DNA of 19,030 bases. It comes from Deltaproteobacteria bacterium. GTDB taxonomy: Bacteria; Desulfobacterota; DSM-4660; Desulfatiglandales; B25-G16. Both the position numbers and the translations under genes were made by a program. The notes under the pieces were generated by a model. The model was not told the DNA's origin. It saw only the letters and a list, made by a program, of their open reading frames with translations, and did not search any database. Shown one piece after another: positions 15,490 through 19,030 of the stretch; the first letter of the stretch is position 1; the number at the start of each line of letters is the position of its first letter. The stretch lies in the NCBI GenBank assembly GCA_019308645.1, contig JAFDHR010000015.1:1-19030 (forward strand). The letters are read 5' to 3'.

Positions 15490-16749
15490 TTAGGATGGCA
15501 TGGGGAATACCAATTTAGCTTCGGCATATTGCTCAGGCCAAACTACCTTGATCCTACCTCCAAGAACCTGGGTCAATGCTATCTGGGCATTTTTGTTCTG
15601 CCCATCGGCTCCAAAAACAATGGGTCCCTGTGGCAAAACATGTTTTTTTAGGTTGGTTTTGGCCAGAGCCTCACGGAGGGCTTCACGGTCGGTAGATTTA
15701 GCCCGTTCAAGGGCATCGGCGATGACATAAACGGGCTCATAGGCAAAAACCGCAGAAGGTGGCATTTTCTGGCCGTAAAGAGACTGGTAGTGGGTGAGCA
15801 TCTTTTTAGCCAGTGGGCTAATAGGATTGGCCTGATAGTTACCATCCATGACGTATTCGGTCATGTCTCCCAATTCTTTAACAAAATTCTGGTCACTATA
15901 TGCGCCATTACCGCACCCTACAAAGGCCTTGGGTCTAACTCGTAGCCCCTTCATGGCTCGAAAGACTCGGACACCGTCAGAGAAGTATCCAGAAGCCATA
16001 ACAATATCTGCGCCAGCCGCCTTGACCTTTCGAACCTCCGTGGTAACATCCGCAGATCTAGGTGAGTAAGGCACACGCGCAACTACCTCCATCCCATACT
16101 TGGGGGCGGTTTCAACAACATGTCCCGATAGGGAGCCACCAAAGGCAGTATTATCATGGATATATGCAATTGTCTTGACCTTTTCACCGGCTTGCCGAGC
16201 AATATCACTGATGAATTTAACAGTTTGGGGTGCCATCTGTGCAGCTCTTGGCTGAAGGCGGAAGGTATACTTAAACCCACGCTCCGTTATCTTATCAGCC
16301 ACTGCTACAGATACAACGAAAGGCACACGATATTTTTCAGCTACCTGAGTAGCTACTATGGTTACAGCGGATTGCAAACAACCCGTGATAGCCACTGCGC
16401 CTGCCCTATCAAGGCGTTCTACCCCAGAGATAGAAAGATCTGCTTTCCCTTCACTATCGGCATCCAGTAGTTTGAGTTTGGCCCCGCCTAAGGACCTGAT
16501 CCCTCCAGCCCCATTGATTTCATTGACAGCCATTACTGCCCCATTCTTGAGCTGATTCCCGAGATAGGCCAAAGGACCGGAAAGCGGAAGTATGTTACCG
16601 ATTGGAATCTCTGCAGGTGCTGCACCTCGCAGCACATTGGGGAAACCAATGGATCCCACTGCAGCAGCTGCGCCCATTGCAGCAGTACCTTTAATAAAAT
16701 CCCTTCGAGAAATACCCTGATTTTCTTTCTTCTTCTTTGTGTTTGTCAT
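15490..16749 (-). CDS. Tat-exported Liv/HAAT-type ABC transporter substrate-binding protein
   Basis: This 419-residue periplasmic binding protein of the Leu/Ile/Val-binding (type I) class sets the specificity of the adjacent LivHMGF importer. The N-terminus carries a twin-arginine signal: SRRDFIKG (14-21), then a weakly hydrophobic Ala/Gly-rich stretch ending near residue 43. The mature part begins IPIGNILPLSGPLAYLGNQL, the standard lobe 1 strand. GAVAITGCLQSAVTIVATQ, FRLQPRAAQ and YEPVYVIADALERA are family-like. AAGGAGG lies 5 bases before the ATG, the strongest ribosome site in the cluster and in line with high expression. The ligand cannot be read from the sequence; related proteins bind amino acids, amides, or aromatic and dicarboxylic acids. 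Confidence 0.92.
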   Translation of the reverse strand: MTNTKKKKENQGISRRDFIKGTAAMGAAAAVGSIGFPNVLRGAAPAEIPIGNILPLSGPLAYLGNQLKNGAVMAVNEINGAGGIRSLGGAKLKLLDADSEGKADLSISGVERLDRAGAVAITGCLQSAVTIVATQVAEKYRVPFVVSVAVADKITERGFKYTFRLQPRAAQMAPQTVKFISDIARQAGEKVKTIAYIHDNTAFGGSLSGHVVETAPKYGMEVVARVPYSPRSADVTTEVRKVKAAGADIVMASGYFSDGVRVFRAMKGLRVRPKAFVGCGNGAYSDQNFVKELGDMTEYVMDGNYQANPISPLAKKMLTHYQSLYGQKMPPSAVFAYEPVYVIADALERAKSTDREALREALAKTNLKKHVLPQGPIVFGADGQNKNAQIALTQVLGGRIKVVWPEQYAEAKLVFPMPS

Positions 16750-16822
16750 GACTACCTCCTTGTTTAGTGTTATGGGTTACCTGTTAATGTAACTGGACAT
16801 CCTCTCTTAGAGAATGGCCAAC

Positions 16823-18261
16823 TCATCCTTCCACTAAGGCGCTTTTACTCACCTCCTCTCCTGCAATTTTGCCCAAAACCAGGGCGGCCAAAAGGCCGTT
16901 GGCTGATAAATACCCATAAGGGCCGGCCTTCCCCGAGAAACCCGCGGCAGTTCCGCCTCCGGCGTAGAGGCTGGGAACAGGTGTGCCATCGGTGCGGATT
17001 ACCTGCGCTGATCGGTTTATCTTGAGCCCGCCCTGAGTATGAAAAAGAGCACCTGTAACCTTGGCACCATACAATGGGGGCTCGAGAGGCTTGCCAAAAT
17101 CTGTCCGGCCCAAAGGATCTGGGGTTTGGCCTCGTGCGGCATTTTGAAACTCATCATGCGTGCGGGCCATTTCTTCTGGCGGCAAGCGGAAAGACACAGC
17201 CAATTCCTCAATGTTCTCGAATTTCCTTACTGCACCCATTTTGACACACTGCTGAAAATCCTCGTAGTCAGAGACAATATCATAGATTCTTTGATCAAAA
17301 ATGTCTATGGCTACACCTTCTTCTTGTGCCAATACATCCAGGGCATGCTCGGAATAACCATGATATTCATTTACAAATCTCTGTCCCTTAAGGTTGACTT
17401 GGTAACCACCGAGGCTAATTACAGCCCATGTTAAAAGCGTACCATGGGGGTGAGCTACTGACCCATGAGCCTGATACGCGCCCATATAGTCCAACTGCGC
17501 CCCGAGCGCTTCACCCCACAGAATGCCTTCCCCGGTATTACCCTCATGGCCAAAGTAATAGGCCTCGCAGGAATGTATTTCCCAAGCATTTCAGGATTTG
17601 CCCCGAACCCGTTCAGTGCCAGGACAACCTTTTTGGCTCGGGCCAAATTTTTACCAATGCCCTCAATTTCTACCTCAGCTCCTACAACTGCTGCATCAGC
17701 ACGGGTAGCAATAAGTTTCTTTACAGGTGCGTTGTAGGCAATATCAATATTCTCATAGCGATTAGCTGCCTGAAGCAGATCATTTATTAGGTGAGCTCCC
17801 TTGCGGGAATGGTTGGCATGGATACGGTGGCGTGTGTGCCCTGGGTATAGGAATTCCGTTACTAGCTCAAAGTTAATGCCGAAGCTGTCCATCAACCAAT
17901 GCACCAATTTAGCAGATTCCCGGGCCACATGAAGGGTGAGTTCCGGATCGCTTTGATATCCATTATATTTCAGGATATCTTCGGTCATCAACTCCGGGGA
18001 ATCATCGATTCCCGCCTCCTTTTGAAGACGGGTCCCTGCTGCGGGTACCATTGCCTGACTGAGAGAGGTGTTGCCTCCCAGATTTTTGTCTTTCTCGACC
18101 AAGAAAACCTGAGCCCCTTTTTCAGCTGCAGCCAATGCAGCAACGAGGCCGCATCCTCCTCCACCGATGACCAGCATATCTATCTCGATATCCCAAGTTA
18201 GTTCGCCTGGGTCGTCGACATACAAGATTAAATCATCTGCAGGTTTTTTTTCTTGACTCAT
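16823..18261 (-). pseudogene. FAD-dependent dehydrogenase/reductase (fumarate reductase flavoprotein-like), split by a frameshift
   Basis: Two reading frames together make one flavoprotein of about 479 residues. The first starts at ATG 18261. It has the FAD Rossmann motif MLVIGGGGCGLVAA (29-42), E56 for the ribose, and GGNTSLSQAMVPAAGT (62-77). After codon 232 (GCG, 17568-17566) the frame leaves the family pattern. In the -1 frame from GAG at 17566, the sequence continues as EAYYFGHEGNTGEGILWGEA, then LDYMGAYQAHGS and the C-terminal FAD segments FHTQGGLKINRSA and LYAGGGTAAG, to the stop at 16823. A single missing base explains this. It is either a real inactivating mutation or a sequencing/assembly error. 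Relatives include 3-ketosteroid dehydrogenases and soluble fumarate reductases; the substrate here is unknown. An AAGGAG ribosome site lies somewhat far (13 bases) from the ATG. Confidence 0.88.
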
Positions 18262-18345
18262 TATGATTATTCAGCTCCTTTCTCCTCTACCCCTCGTCAC
18301 GTTAATTCAACTGGATACCCAAAGCAATCAAACCCTATGTTCATT

Positions 18346-19030
18346 CTATATAAGGCTAATAAGCTCATCTAATGATGACTGCTCCAAATTCATAATAGTG
18401 TCACCAAGCTTTTTGGCATCCTTCTCAGAGATCAGTAAGGTAGCATTCGTCTGAAACTTGTTATAGATCTCTTCCCAGGTTGCAGGGTTTTCTGGTTCAC
18501 CTTTCGCCAATTCCACCTCGGCAGACCAGTTCTTGCCATTACTACCCATGATGTTCACTGTTGCTCCCCTCTTCTCAGGATACAGCTTCTCCCATTTGCT
18601 TCCCACCGACAGGTGCACCTTTTCGGCAAGGGCCTGGATGGTTTGATCCCTAACGTTCTCATCGGAATATTTGTCAGCACCTGCATCCTGCTTGATCAAA
18701 GCCAGAGCCACAGAGAACGGAATACTGAATCGACCTCCTGACGGCGCAGTCACCTTGGTGATACCGGCAAGCCTGATGGCAGCCGGGTAGGTCTCAACGG
18801 AAATCTTCTTTATTTCTGTGGGATCAATGTGGGTCTCGGCAAATGCCTTTAATGTAGCATCTATAGAGGCATGGGCGTGGCGACATGCAGCGTGGAGTTT
18901 AAGGTAAACGTTGAGGATTTCAAATTCCCGCCCCAGATTACGAGTCAAAAGATCGGTGTCCACTTCATCTGCCACTGCTTTGAGATACCCGTCCTCTCCT
19001 TCGAAGATATGGAGCGGGCCTTTGGCTCCT
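18346..19030 (-). CDS. MmgE/PrpD family protein, C-terminal part (partial, runs off the right edge)
   Basis: The frame is open from the right edge to the stop at 18346, about 228 codons. An internal GTG at 18975 is not the real start, because upstream codons still read as family sequence (GAKGPLHIFEGEDGYLKAV). Matching segments are LGREFEILNVYLKLHAACRH, GGRFSIPFSVALALIKQDAG and EVELAKGEPENPATWEE. These correspond one by one to segments of the full-length MmgE/PrpD protein at 10620-11978, but with low identity, so the two are diverged paralogues rather than a recent duplication. It lies 84 bases before the FAD enzyme gene and is probably the first or an early gene of the same transcription unit. 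The N-terminal half is outside the window. Confidence 0.88.
   Translation of the reverse strand, partial: GAKGPLHIFEGEDGYLKAVADEVDTDLLTRNLGREFEILNVYLKLHAACRHAHASIDATLKAFAETHIDPTEIKKISVETYPAAIRLAGITKVTAPSGGRFSIPFSVALALIKQDAGADKYSDENVRDQTIQALAEKVHLSVGSKWEKLYPEKRGATVNIMGSNGKNWSAEVELAKGEPENPATWEEIYNKFQTNATLLISEKDAKKLGDTIMNLEQSSLDELISLI

Noticed and set aside
16803..16813. TCTCTTAGAGA palindrome between the FAD gene and the binding-protein gene as an operator or terminator
   Set aside because: It is only 5 bp per arm with no T-run, and such short palindromes arise by chance.
17560..17575. Programmed -1 frameshift in the FAD enzyme gene
   Set aside because: There is no X XXY YYZ slippery heptamer and no obvious downstream structure; a missing base is simpler.

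Overview
The window is a bacterial chromosome segment, probably from an anaerobe of the former Deltaproteobacteria (Desulfobacterota). That placement is an inference from gene content (a stand-alone PflX-type radical SAM protein, a Tat-exported Liv-type binding protein, paired MmgE/PrpD proteins) and from the palindromic intergenic repeats. No rRNA or other phylogenetic marker settles it. I saw no tRNA, rRNA, CRISPR array, transposase or phage gene.

Left part (1-5596), housekeeping. The 5' two-thirds or so of dnaE (DNA polymerase III alpha) runs off the left edge on the minus strand. Divergent from it are a short two-gene unit on the plus strand, made of a degenerate response-regulator receiver protein and rarA, then a PflX-like radical SAM protein and ssb. 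Every intergenic gap from 1699 to 5956, apart from the 18 bases between the receiver gene and rarA, carries a repetitive or palindromic element, and these elements belong to visibly different families.

Right part (5957-19030), catabolic. A plus-strand ATZ/TRZ-type amidohydrolase converges on a long minus-strand array. Read in the direction of transcription from the right edge, the array is: MmgE/PrpD protein (partial) > FAD-dependent dehydrogenase, broken by a one-base frameshift > Tat-exported periplasmic binding protein > livH > livM > livG > livF > a second MmgE/PrpD protein > alpha/beta-hydrolase-fold protein > a good intrinsic terminator at 9613-9642. A separate pair, an MFS transporter and an isochorismatase-like cysteine amidase, follows. 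The liv genes overlap or nearly touch, and the whole set looks like one long transcription unit for uptake and breakdown of a small organic acid or amide. The substrate cannot be read from the sequence.

The most notable points are: a frameshift that splits the FAD enzyme at codon 232; a perfect 14-bp stem-loop between the binding-protein gene and livH; a receiver domain that keeps its phospho-acceptor Asp but lacks the acidic pair, the Thr/Ser and the Lys; and an alpha/beta-hydrolase with no His at the expected catalytic place.
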